Source: an uncultured Sulfurimonas sp. (GTDB taxonomy: Bacteria; Campylobacterota; Campylobacteria; Campylobacterales; Sulfurimonadaceae). From it: a stretch of DNA of 12,575 nucleotides. Below, one piece after another: positions 5,900 to 12,575 of the stretch (position 1 is its first letter; every line of letters starts with the position of its first letter). The stretch lies in the NCBI GenBank assembly GCA_937914675.1, contig CALDOC010000242.1:1-12575 (forward strand). The letters are read 5' to 3'. Made by a program: the position numbers and the translations under genes. Under the pieces are notes generated by a model. It saw nothing but the letters and a program-made list of their open reading frames with translations, was not told the origin of the DNA and did no database searches.

Positions 5900-6738
5900 T
5901 GAGTAAAGAACTGGATAAGTTAAAGGAACTTGGGGCTCAAAAGATATATGAAGACACGCATATTCCTCTTAAATACGTTCAGAGCGTTATTCATGAAAGT
6001 TTCGAGGGGTTAAATAAAGTTCAATTTCTCGGTTTTGTATCCATTTTAGAGAGAGAATATAATCAAAATTTATCAGCTTTGAAAGATACGGGTCTAGAAT
6101 ATTTCAATGAAAATCCACAAGAAGAGCATGTAAATTCGGCTTTTTTCATCGCGCCAAAAAAAGCTAGAAATTTTAAACTCTTTTATATTTTGGTAGCTCT
6201 TTTAATCTTCGTTTTTGTCGCGTATAAGAGTTTGGAAGATGATTCTTTAGAGCGTTCCTCAAACAAAATTGACAACAGCGCAATTGATAGCGTGACGCAA
6301 AATATAAACGCAACCGCAAAAGAAACGGTTTCAACAGAGACAGACGAGCAAGAAGTTAACGCCACTGATAATAATATAACAGAAATAAAGATAATCGAGC
6401 CTGTCAAAATCGCTAAGATGAGTGAGCCTATAGTTGTTGAAAATACGACTACAACGGAAGTTTCTTTGATACTCTATCCAACCTCAAAACTTTGGATAGC
6501 TTATATCAATAAAACAGATGGCATAAATAGACAAGGAGTCATAAAAGAGAAACTTGAACTTGATCCTAGTAAAATTTGGCTACTTTCTCTTGGCCATGGA
6601 CATGTTAATATAGAAGTAAATGGTAAAAAGACTAAGTTTAATAAGCCAGACAATCTTCTTTTTATTTATGAAGACGGAGAACTTAAAGAACTAAGCAAAA
6701 CAGAGTTTAAGAGTCTCAACAAAGGTCGTCTATGGTAA
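5899..6738 (+). CDS. RodZ-like single-pass membrane protein (divergent)
   Basis: The 279 residues have the layout of the cell-shape protein RodZ. A cytoplasmic N-terminal segment (about 8-57) aligns by eye with the RodZ helix-turn-helix: a THIPLKYVQSV helix, a spacer SFEGLNKVQ and FLGFVSILEREY. One transmembrane helix (93-109) is preceded by basic KKAR. A Thr/Asn/Glu-rich linker (about 111-185) leads to a beta-rich C-terminal domain (186-279). There LWIAYI, IWLLSLGHGHVNIEVNG and the following strands recall the RodZ periplasmic domain (DUF4115), which ends in a similar G-x-V-x-V-x-V-N-G segment. In E. coli RodZ links MreB to the wall-synthesis machinery. The match here is architectural and weak in sequence, so the call is tentative. 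The gene is coupled by TAATG to the rlmB-like gene and overlaps the next gene by seven bases. Confidence 0.6.
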   Translation: MSKELDKLKELGAQKIYEDTHIPLKYVQSVIHESFEGLNKVQFLGFVSILEREYNQNLSALKDTGLEYFNENPQEEHVNSAFFIAPKKARNFKLFYILVALLIFVFVAYKSLEDDSLERSSNKIDNSAIDSVTQNINATAKETVSTETDEQEVNATDNNITEIKIIEPVKIAKMSEPIVVENTTTTEVSLILYPTSKLWIAYINKTDGINRQGVIKEKLELDPSKIWLLSLGHGHVNIEVNGKKTKFNKPDNLLFIYEDGELKELSKTEFKSLNKGRLW

Positions 6739-7574
6739 AAAGTCTTATATCTTTTTTACTACTTTTCACTCTCGCCATTAGTGATGAAATGGTGATAGTC
6801 GAAGAAGACCTTTTGTCGCAAAAGATAAAAAGTTTTGTAGGAATGGAGGAGTATGAGCAAAACGTTAATTTTATTAACGTTATTTTTGAGCCAAAGTCCG
6901 CTTTTTATAAAAACGATAGAGTTGACACGATGAAGGTTATTGGAACCTTAGAAGAAAATGGGTTGTTAAAACTTTTTTTTAAAACCCCACAGGAGATTAG
7001 TTTAAAGTTTAAGACAAGCGGTTCTCCTCTATTTTTCGTAAAACTCATGGGAGACTCGCTTAGAAACATTGGCTACTACCGTTACATGACTACCGCTTCC
7101 TCTCTTGACTCTTCAGAGTTTAGCTGGAATATAACTTTAAGTTCTGAATACGCGACAGATCCTTTGGTTTTACAGACGGAACTAAATAAAAGTGGCTGCT
7201 CAATTACCGACGTAGAAAGAACTTCCGCGACAGATTGGACGTACGTGGTTGACATGAGTCTTGGCTTTTTAAATATGCCGGAATTAGAACATTCGGTAAA
7301 ATTTCATTTAAAGCATTCGCTATATTCGCACTGGTTGAACTGCTCAAAAGTAAAAAGAGTGAAAGTGGATAGTCCACCTAGAAATAGCTGGTATCCGTAC
7401 GTAGCTTATTATGATTCATCGCTACATCTTTTAAAAGTCACAAAACAAGATCAAAAAACTTCTCAAATAATCTTAGATATACCCAAGCGCGCTCAGTATA
7501 TGAAAATTGAAGACCTCTACACTCTAAAAAACGTAAAAGACGAATTAGTTTTATCTCCATATGGAAGACGATAA
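6732..7574 (+). CDS. Secreted periplasmic protein of unknown function
   Basis: I do not recognise a family. The 280-residue product begins with a plausible Sec signal peptide: MVKS, a hydrophobic core at about 5-16, then AISDE, giving cleavage near residue 17. The mature part has no further membrane helix and many alternating hydrophobic strands, suggesting a beta-rich fold. It has only two cysteines (156 and 204), which could form a disulfide. Tyr/Trp-rich patches occur at about 113-118 and 220-227 (SWYPYVAYYD). The start overlaps the end of the RodZ-like gene by seven bases, so the two are almost certainly translated together. A periplasmic partner for the RodZ-like ectodomain is a reasonable guess, no more. 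ATG 6732 is supported by AAAGG at 6720-6724, seven bases upstream. Confidence 0.8.
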   Translation: MVKSLISFLLLFTLAISDEMVIVEEDLLSQKIKSFVGMEEYEQNVNFINVIFEPKSAFYKNDRVDTMKVIGTLEENGLLKLFFKTPQEISLKFKTSGSPLFFVKLMGDSLRNIGYYRYMTTASSLDSSEFSWNITLSSEYATDPLVLQTELNKSGCSITDVERTSATDWTYVVDMSLGFLNMPELEHSVKFHLKHSLYSHWLNCSKVKRVKVDSPPRNSWYPYVAYYDSSLHLLKVTKQDQKTSQIILDIPKRAQYMKIEDLYTLKNVKDELVLSPYGRR

Positions 7575-7613
7575 TTTAGCGCGTCTTATTATATTATTCT
7601 AAATATATTTCGC

Positions 7614-7619
7614 TAAAAT
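7614..7619 (+). promoter_or_regulatory. -10 box of the aminotransferase-hom operon
   Basis: TAAAAT follows an A/T-rich stretch in the 72-base gap after the secreted protein gene. A start near 7626 gives a leader of about 21 bases with AGGA (7637-7640) six bases before the ATG. No -35 is evident. Confidence 0.5.
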
Positions 7620-7646
7620 GCCATTAATAATTTTACAGGATATAAA

Positions 7647-8867
7647 ATGTTTGATGAGATAAGATTTAACAGAGTTGAGAGACTCCCTAAGTATGTGTTT
7701 GCCGAAGTAAATGAGATTAAAATGCAAGAGCGTCGCGCAGGTAAAGACGTGATAGATTTTTCTATGGGAAATCCTGATGGGGACACTCCTGAGCATATTC
7801 GCTCAAAACTCATCGAATCAGCCCAAAAGACGAAAACTCATGGGTATTCAACTTCAAAAGGCATTCCAAAACTTCTCAAAGCCATCGCTGACTGGTATGA
7901 GAGACGCTATGACTGCATTTTAGATCCTGAGACGGAATGCGTGGCGACCATGGGTTCTAAAGAGGGCTACGCTCACTTAACTTACGCGATTACAAATCCA
8001 GGCGACGTAGCGGTTGTTCCCGATCCGACTTATCCTATTCATGAGTACTCTTTCATTCTCGCTGGTGGAAACGTCGTTAAATTTGGCATAGAGTTTGACG
8101 AACATTATAGACTCGACGAAGATAGCTTTTTTGAAAATTTAGAGAGAGTTTTTAAAGAGAGTTCTCCAAAACCAAAGTATGTTTTAGTTAATTTTCCTCA
8201 TAACCCTACAACGGCGACGGTAACGCAAGAGTTTTACGTTCGCCTTGTCGCCATGGCAAAAGAGAAAAGATTTTACATAATTTCCGATATTGCCTATGGA
8301 GACATAACTTTTGACGGCTACGTAACTCCATCAATTATGAGTGTGCCAGGCGCGAAAGACGTTGCGGTTGAATCGTTTACTTTGAGTAAATCATACAATA
8401 TGGCCGGTTGGAGAGTCGGTTTCTTCGTTGGAAATAAAAAGCTGATTGGAGCGCTTCAAAAAATTAAGTCATGGTTGGATTATGGGATGTTTACGCCGAT
8501 TCAAGTTGCGGCCACCATCGCGCTTAACGGCGATCAGCAGTGCGTTCAGGACATAACGGACAAATACAATCACCGCCAAGAAGTGCTTATCGAAGCTTTT
8601 GACAGAGCGGGATGGCACATAAATAAAAATGAAGCGAGCATGTTCAGTTGGGCAAAAATTCCTGAGTGCGCGGCGCATCTTGGTTCTTTAGAATTTAGTA
8701 AGAGACTTTTGGTCGAAGCTGGCGTCGCCGTCGCTCCTGGCATTGGGTTTGGAGAGTATGGAGAGGGTTACGTTCGCATAGCGTTGATAGAAAACGACAA
8801 TAGAATCCGTCAAGCCGCGAAAAACATCAAAATCTTTTTAAAACAGTTTCAAGAGGAACAAGAGTAA
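7647..8867 (+). CDS. alaC: AlaC-type PLP-dependent aminotransferase
   Basis: This cytosolic fold-type I aminotransferase uses pyridoxal phosphate. Its sequence runs parallel to E. coli AlaC (glutamate-pyruvate transaminase) over almost the whole 406 residues: FNRVERLPKYVF, DFSMGNPDGDTPEH (37-50), THGYSTSKGIP (64-74), NPT (186-188), SDIAYGD with Asp214 expected to hold the PLP ring nitrogen, and TLSKSYNMAGWRVGF (245-259). There Lys248 is the Schiff-base lysine. Arg377 in YVRIALIEN should bind the substrate carboxylate. Related proteins are often annotated LL-diaminopimelate or aspartate aminotransferase, so specificity is not certain. Placement directly in front of hom, with overlapping TAATG, suggests a role in aspartate-family or branched-chain amino acid supply. 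The start is supported by AGGA. Confidence 0.88.
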   Translation: MFDEIRFNRVERLPKYVFAEVNEIKMQERRAGKDVIDFSMGNPDGDTPEHIRSKLIESAQKTKTHGYSTSKGIPKLLKAIADWYERRYDCILDPETECVATMGSKEGYAHLTYAITNPGDVAVVPDPTYPIHEYSFILAGGNVVKFGIEFDEHYRLDEDSFFENLERVFKESSPKPKYVLVNFPHNPTTATVTQEFYVRLVAMAKEKRFYIISDIAYGDITFDGYVTPSIMSVPGAKDVAVESFTLSKSYNMAGWRVGFFVGNKKLIGALQKIKSWLDYGMFTPIQVAATIALNGDQQCVQDITDKYNHRQEVLIEAFDRAGWHINKNEASMFSWAKIPECAAHLGSLEFSKRLLVEAGVAVAPGIGFGEYGEGYVRIALIENDNRIRQAAKNIKIFLKQFQEEQE

Positions 8868-10129
8868 TGATCAAAATCGGAATTATTGGGGTAGGAACGG
8901 TTGGAACGAGCGTAGTTCAAATACTTCGCGATAACGCCGACATGATAAGCGCTCGCGCGGGCGTCGACATAGTTGTAAAGAGTGGAGTCGTTAGGAATCT
9001 AAACAAAGATAGAGGCCTTGACGTCATTTTAACAGACGATGTAAACGACATATTGGACGATGAAGAAATTGACATTGTCGTTGAGCTTATGGGTGGCGTT
9101 GAAGAGGCTTTTGAAGTGGTAAAAAAAGCTCTCAACGCAGGCAAAGCGGTTGTTACGGCAAACAAAGCTCTTTTAGCCTACCATCGTTATGAGCTTCAAG
9201 CAATCGCCAAAGACATAGCTTTTGAGTATGAAGCTTCCGTCGCCGGCGGCATTCCCATCATTAACGCGCTTCGCGATGGTCTGTCGGCGAATCATATCGA
9301 GTCTATCATGGGCATCATGAACGGAACATGCAACTACATGATGACTAAGATGACGAATGACGGCGTTGCGTATGAAGATATTTTAAAAGAGAGCCAAGAG
9401 TTGGGTTACGCGGAAGCCGATCCATCGTTTGACGTTGGCGGTTACGACGCGGCGCATAAACTTCTTATCCTTGCGTCCATCGCTTATGGCATAGACGCCA
9501 AACCTGAAGATATTTTAATAGAGGGCATTCAAAACGTAACTCAAGACGACATATCTTTCGCTAAAGAATTTGGCTACGCCATAAAGCTCTTAGGAATCGC
9601 TAAAAAAGATGAAAACGAAGTTGAGCTTCGAGTTCACGCTTGTTTGATTAGTAAAGACGAAATGATAGCTAAGATAGATGGCGTTATGAATGGCATCTCC
9701 GTTATTGGCGATAAAGTGGGAGAGACTCTTTACTATGGTCCAGGCGCTGGGGGAAACGCGACCGCGTCCGCGGTCGTGGCAAATATCATAGACATAGCCA
9801 GAAGTGGAAAGTCCGCTCCAATGCTAGGCTTTAACAAGCCTATGGAAGGAGATAAACTTACTCTCAAAGCCGCTGGCAACATAGTGTCAAAATACTACTT
9901 AAGAATCAACGTTTCAGATAAAACGGGCGTTTTAGCCAGCATCACTAAAATATTTGAGAATCATAATATTTCAATTGAGACCATGTTGCAACGTTCATTC
10001 TCAAATGCGAGCGCCAATCTCCTTATATCAACTCATGTAGCGGTTGAAAAAGACATTCAGGCCATGATCAACGAGCTTGAAGCTTTAAATTTTGTCAATG
10101 CAAGACCCGTTATGATAAGGATAGTTTAA
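8867..10129 (+). CDS. hom: Homoserine dehydrogenase with C-terminal ACT domain
   Basis: Hom reduces aspartate-4-semialdehyde to homoserine with NAD(P)H, committing carbon to threonine and methionine. In 420 residues the order is: Rossmann motif GIIGVGTVGTS (5-15), ELMGGVEEA, TANKALL with Lys100, the EASVAGGIPII segment (122-132), GIMNGTCNYM (149-158), and the catalytic segment GYAEADPSFDVGGYDAAHKL, where Asp194 and Lys198 match the active-site pair. YYGPGAGGNATA (289-300) follows. An ACT domain (about 343-415, starting YYLRINVSDKTGVL) is the usual site of threonine feedback inhibition. There is no fused aspartokinase domain. The ATG overlaps the aminotransferase stop (TAATG), so expression is coupled. 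A weak terminator-like hairpin follows. Confidence 0.96.
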   Translation: MIKIGIIGVGTVGTSVVQILRDNADMISARAGVDIVVKSGVVRNLNKDRGLDVILTDDVNDILDDEEIDIVVELMGGVEEAFEVVKKALNAGKAVVTANKALLAYHRYELQAIAKDIAFEYEASVAGGIPIINALRDGLSANHIESIMGIMNGTCNYMMTKMTNDGVAYEDILKESQELGYAEADPSFDVGGYDAAHKLLILASIAYGIDAKPEDILIEGIQNVTQDDISFAKEFGYAIKLLGIAKKDENEVELRVHACLISKDEMIAKIDGVMNGISVIGDKVGETLYYGPGAGGNATASAVVANIIDIARSGKSAPMLGFNKPMEGDKLTLKAAGNIVSKYYLRINVSDKTGVLASITKIFENHNISIETMLQRSFSNASANLLISTHVAVEKDIQAMINELEALNFVNARPVMIRIV

Positions 10130-10142
10130 ACAAAAGTTAACT

Positions 10143-10164
10143 ATTAAGCACTCCTTAATTTTTT
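10143..10164 (+). terminator. Weak intrinsic terminator-like hairpin after hom
   Basis: ATTAAG (10143-10148) pairs with CTTAAT (10154-10159) around the loop CACTC, followed by five further T (10160-10164). The stem has only one G-C pair, so termination is probably inefficient. It sits 14 bases past the hom stop, the right place for an operon end. Confidence 0.4.
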
Positions 10165-10170
10165 AAGTTT

Positions 10171-10176
10171 TATAAT
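10171..10176 (+). promoter_or_regulatory. -10 box and strong ribosome-binding site of the lipoprotein gene
   Basis: TATAAT lies just after the T-rich terminator-like tract, with no clear -35. A start near 10183 would give a 20-base leader containing AAGGAG (10191-10196), six bases before the ATG at 10203. This is one of the two best Shine-Dalgarno sequences in the window. Confidence 0.55.
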
Positions 10177-10202
10177 GATTTAGTAGATATAAGGAGTGTA
10201 CC

Positions 10203-12308
10203 ATGAAAGTAAACGCTTTTTCGATTATTAAGCCGCGTATTTTTTTACTGAAACTTTTGCTTGCCCTGTACATTGGGTTGTTTTTTGTCTCATGTGGTGG
10301 CGAAAACATAGACTCTTCAACTACGCAAGCTAAACAGTTTCTCAGTATATCAAGGTCGATTCCTAGTTCGGGCGTATCGATATTTCAAAATATATCTTTG
10401 GAATTTTCCACTGTTTTAAATTCTAGTAGCGTTATGGCCGATAGTGCCTATATCTTAGATAAAGACAATGGCGTTGTTGGAGCTCATATAGAAGTGAGCT
10501 TAAATAAGATAGTTTTTACGCCTTATCAGTATTTAAAGCCAGCGGCTCAATATAAGTTAGTTATAACTACCGCCGTTAAGAATGAAGCTGGGCAATCTTT
10601 GAGTCAAGATTATAACTACTCTTTTATAACTCAAAACGAAGTTATAGACGCTTCTCCATTGATTTTTAACTCCATAAAACCCTCAAACGCTCTGCAAAAC
10701 GTGGATCCAAAAACAGATATATCCATACAGTTTAACAAGTTCATATCGCCAGACGCCCAATACGAAAAAAGAGATACAATAAAAGTAACTTCAAGCGGTG
10801 GAGAAGTTGTATCGGGGGAGTTAGAGTTTTTCAATTCAATCATTACTTTTAAGCCAACCCATGAATTAAACACTAGCGCTTATTATAACGTGGAACTTGT
10901 TGGCGACATAACGGATATGTATGGAAACGTTTACAATGGCGACAAAAACTGGAGTTTTACAACGGCTACTGGTTCAGTTCAAATCAACAAAGGATACACT
11001 TCACTCTATAATAAAAATTTGAATTCCGTTAGCTCTTTAATGAGAACGATGCGTATTGGACAGACAGATGAGTATCTTGCGGTGGCGTCGTCGAATAAAA
11101 TTGATTTTTTTGACGTTATTTTTGATAAAGGTTATCCATCCGTGGCGTTTAAATACACATTTGACGCAGGCTCGCAAATCAACGATATGTACGTAATTGA
11201 TTCTGAATATATATTAGTTGGAACAATGTCAAGCGGCGTTTACGTTTTAAGGCTATCCTCAACGGGCTCGGATGAAGTTTCTCACCTTGCTTCTGCAACT
11301 TCTATATATGGAGTGACGTATGACGCTGATAGTTCTATAATTTCTGCAAAGGCGTACGCCGTTGGACCAAAACATGGTTTAGAGGTTTTTTCACTTGATT
11401 CAAATAAAATTTTAAGTTCAATTAAAACTACTGGCGTGGAGGGAACTCTGCTTAAAGTCGCGGTGGCGAATGACGCTGGAGTGAAAAAAGTTTTCGTGGC
11501 TGATTACGACCGTGGAGTTCAAGTTTTTGACGAAAACGGAACACACATGAGTTCCATGGACCTTAATGGCTCCACTAGAGACGTCACTCTTCTTAGAGAT
11601 AATTATGGTTCTCAATTTATCTTAGCAAGCAACTCTTTAGGCGTCATAACAGGTCTCAACATGGATTCTAGCGTGAATTCCAACTATCGTATGGAGTTCT
11701 TATCTTCTGCTTCTGACATAAATACCTATGTTGATTCATTGACCTACAGATCCATGTGTTACGCAAGCAATCCATCAAAAGGGTTGTTAGTGATTAATAA
11801 TAGTTTTAATTTTGCTCTTGATGGCGTTATACAAAGCGCTGGACATATAGTGTCCTCTTCAATTATTAAAGACGACGTCGCGTACGTTGCCACGCTAGAT
11901 CAAGAGGGCGTAATCAATATATTCAACGCAATAGCCGATACCTATGGTCCGTATGTGAATAATGTAACACCTCCTGATGGTGCAAATATAAACGGCACTG
12001 ATAATATTCAAGCGAGCTTTAGCGAGTATTTGGACAAAGATAGCTTATTCTTTACGTTGGTAGATTTGAATACGTCTGAAAATATTGGATTGACGATTAC
12101 TTCGGATGGCTTAGTGGGTGTTGAATCATCTTTTGTTTATACTCTCAATCCTGATAAAGACTTAACGCCAACACACTCTTATCGTCTTAGCATGTCTAAA
12201 AATATAAAAGACAGATTTGGCAACGCATTGGAGAATTATGGCATGGATTATAACGTGTCGTATGTAATAAATACTCCTCCGCCAGTTAGCGGCGCGACTG
12301 GAATTTAA
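10203..12308 (+). CDS. Large lipoprotein with Ig-like domains flanking a seven-repeat beta-propeller
   Basis: The 701-residue product starts with a basic region, a hydrophobic core (about 13-28) and the lipobox-like FVSC, with Cys31 as the probable lipidated residue. Two SbsA-type bacterial Ig-like domains (Big_5-like) follow at about 48-143 and 151-255. Each starts with a Pro/Ser-rich strand and ends in an SF-T-T/Q strand. Residues 290-578 contain seven copies of a motif consisting of a hydrophobic strand, a turn and G-hydrophobic-x-V-F/I, starting at about 298, 344, 391, 437, 479, 526 and 568. This predicts a seven-bladed propeller of LVIVD/WD type. A third Ig-like domain runs from about 582 to 690, and the protein ends in a Pro-rich tail. 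No enzyme motif is visible; surface binding, adhesion or scaffolding is likely. It has its own promoter and lies 37 bases before the secreted TPR-like gene, which may share its transcript. Confidence 0.82.
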   Translation: MKVNAFSIIKPRIFLLKLLLALYIGLFFVSCGGENIDSSTTQAKQFLSISRSIPSSGVSIFQNISLEFSTVLNSSSVMADSAYILDKDNGVVGAHIEVSLNKIVFTPYQYLKPAAQYKLVITTAVKNEAGQSLSQDYNYSFITQNEVIDASPLIFNSIKPSNALQNVDPKTDISIQFNKFISPDAQYEKRDTIKVTSSGGEVVSGELEFFNSIITFKPTHELNTSAYYNVELVGDITDMYGNVYNGDKNWSFTTATGSVQINKGYTSLYNKNLNSVSSLMRTMRIGQTDEYLAVASSNKIDFFDVIFDKGYPSVAFKYTFDAGSQINDMYVIDSEYILVGTMSSGVYVLRLSSTGSDEVSHLASATSIYGVTYDADSSIISAKAYAVGPKHGLEVFSLDSNKILSSIKTTGVEGTLLKVAVANDAGVKKVFVADYDRGVQVFDENGTHMSSMDLNGSTRDVTLLRDNYGSQFILASNSLGVITGLNMDSSVNSNYRMEFLSSASDINTYVDSLTYRSMCYASNPSKGLLVINNSFNFALDGVIQSAGHIVSSSIIKDDVAYVATLDQEGVINIFNAIADTYGPYVNNVTPPDGANINGTDNIQASFSEYLDKDSLFFTLVDLNTSENIGLTITSDGLVGVESSFVYTLNPDKDLTPTHSYRLSMSKNIKDRFGNALENYGMDYNVSYVINTPPPVSGATGI

Positions 12309-12312
12309 ACGC

Positions 12313-12337
12313 TAAAATTAGATATAAAATTAAGGAG
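12313..12337 (+). promoter_or_regulatory. -10-like box and ribosome-binding site before the TPR-like gene
   Basis: TAAAAT (12313-12318) stands five bases after the lipoprotein stop, and AAGGAG (12332-12337) lies eight bases before the ATG. A second TAAAAT at 12325-12330 is too close to leave the ribosome-binding site in the transcript. The gene may also be read from the lipoprotein promoter. Confidence 0.4.
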
Positions 12338-12345
12338 ACTCGATT

Positions 12346-12575
12346 ATGAAAATATTATTTTTAGTATTACTCGTTTTTGGTACGAATGTTTTTGCGGATA
12401 TAACTCAAGTGGAAGTTTTGTATCAGTCACAAATGTATCATGAGGCGATTGATGAGGCTAAAAGTTTAACTTCGGAGTACTCAAACCCAAAACTGCACTT
12501 ATTGTGGGCAAAAAGCGCGGAGGCCTTGGGCGAGCAAAAAGAGGCTATGAGCGCGTATGAACGAGTTGTTATTTT
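12346..12575 (+). CDS. Secreted TPR-like repeat protein, N-terminal part (cut by window edge)
   Basis: The frame is open for 76 codons from ATG 12346 to the window end. Residues 1-17 form a short Sec signal peptide (MKILFLVLLVFG, cleavage after VFA). The mature part begins DITQVEVLYQSQMYHEAID and continues with LLWAKSAEALGEQKEAMSAY. The pattern of paired helices with small residues at fixed places (Y-x-E-A-I, A-x-x-A-x-x-L-G-x-x-x-E-A-x-x-x-Y) is typical of tetratricopeptide or Sel1-like repeats used for protein-protein contact in the periplasm. Its close placement behind the lipoprotein suggests that they act together. Total length and C-terminal domains cannot be seen. Confidence 0.75.
   Translation, partial: MKILFLVLLVFGTNVFADITQVEVLYQSQMYHEAIDEAKSLTSEYSNPKLHLLWAKSAEALGEQKEAMSAYERVVI

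Noticed and set aside
8469..9165. Minus-strand open frames within the aminotransferase and hom genes
   Set aside because: Both sit inside strongly conserved enzymes and look like codon-bias shadows.
1..12575. CRISPR array, tRNA genes, insertion sequences, phage or toxin-antitoxin genes
   Set aside because: I looked for regular direct repeats, tRNA-like arms, transposase motifs and small paired genes on both strands and saw none.

Overview
The window is a chromosomal stretch of an AT-rich bacterium, most likely a member of the Campylobacterota (Epsilonproteobacteria), perhaps a Sulfurimonas-type organism. Supporting signs are short intergenic gaps, promoters that mostly show only a TATAAT/TAAAAT -10 box behind T-rich sequence, the RsmE/RsmI/RlmB protein style, a CetB/Aer-like lone PAS protein, and an AlaC-type aminotransferase followed by homoserine dehydrogenase. 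The lineage is inferred by eye; no search was run. No mobile element, CRISPR array, tRNA or rRNA is visible, and no gene looks recently transferred.

Layout. Positions 1-678 (minus strand) hold the N-terminal 226 codons of moeA (molybdenum cofactor synthesis), cut by the window edge. A 207-bp divergent promoter region follows. From there everything reads on the plus strand. First is a membrane diguanylate cyclase with a periplasmic Cache-type sensor (886-2445), then a small four-helix membrane protein of unknown function (2476-2889). Next comes a ribosome-directed block: rsmE (2871-3557), rpmE for ribosomal protein L31 (3671-3871), rsmI (3884-4699), a stand-alone Aer-type PAS protein with its own promoter (4730-5146) and an RlmB/TrmH-type rRNA 2'-O-methyltransferase (5222-5899). 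The last gene is coupled by TAATG to a RodZ-like single-pass membrane protein (5899-6738), which overlaps a secreted protein of unknown function (6732-7574). A second operon holds an AlaC-type aminotransferase (7647-8867) coupled by TAATG to hom, homoserine dehydrogenase (8867-10129). The window ends with a large lipoprotein (10203-12308) and the start of a secreted TPR-like protein (12346 to the edge).

How the genes relate. The three methyltransferases are expected to modify 16S U1498, 16S C1402 and 23S G2251. All three sites lie around the ribosomal P site, so the block looks like a small P-site maturation island, with L31 as a structural partner. The RodZ-like protein and its overlapping secreted neighbour are the best candidate for an undescribed pair, possibly acting in cell shape or envelope organisation. 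The lipoprotein has a readable architecture: two SbsA-type Ig-like domains, seven propeller-like repeats about 42-47 residues apart, and a third Ig-like domain. It probably forms a cell-surface module with the TPR-like protein. The rest of the window is ordinary core metabolism and signalling.
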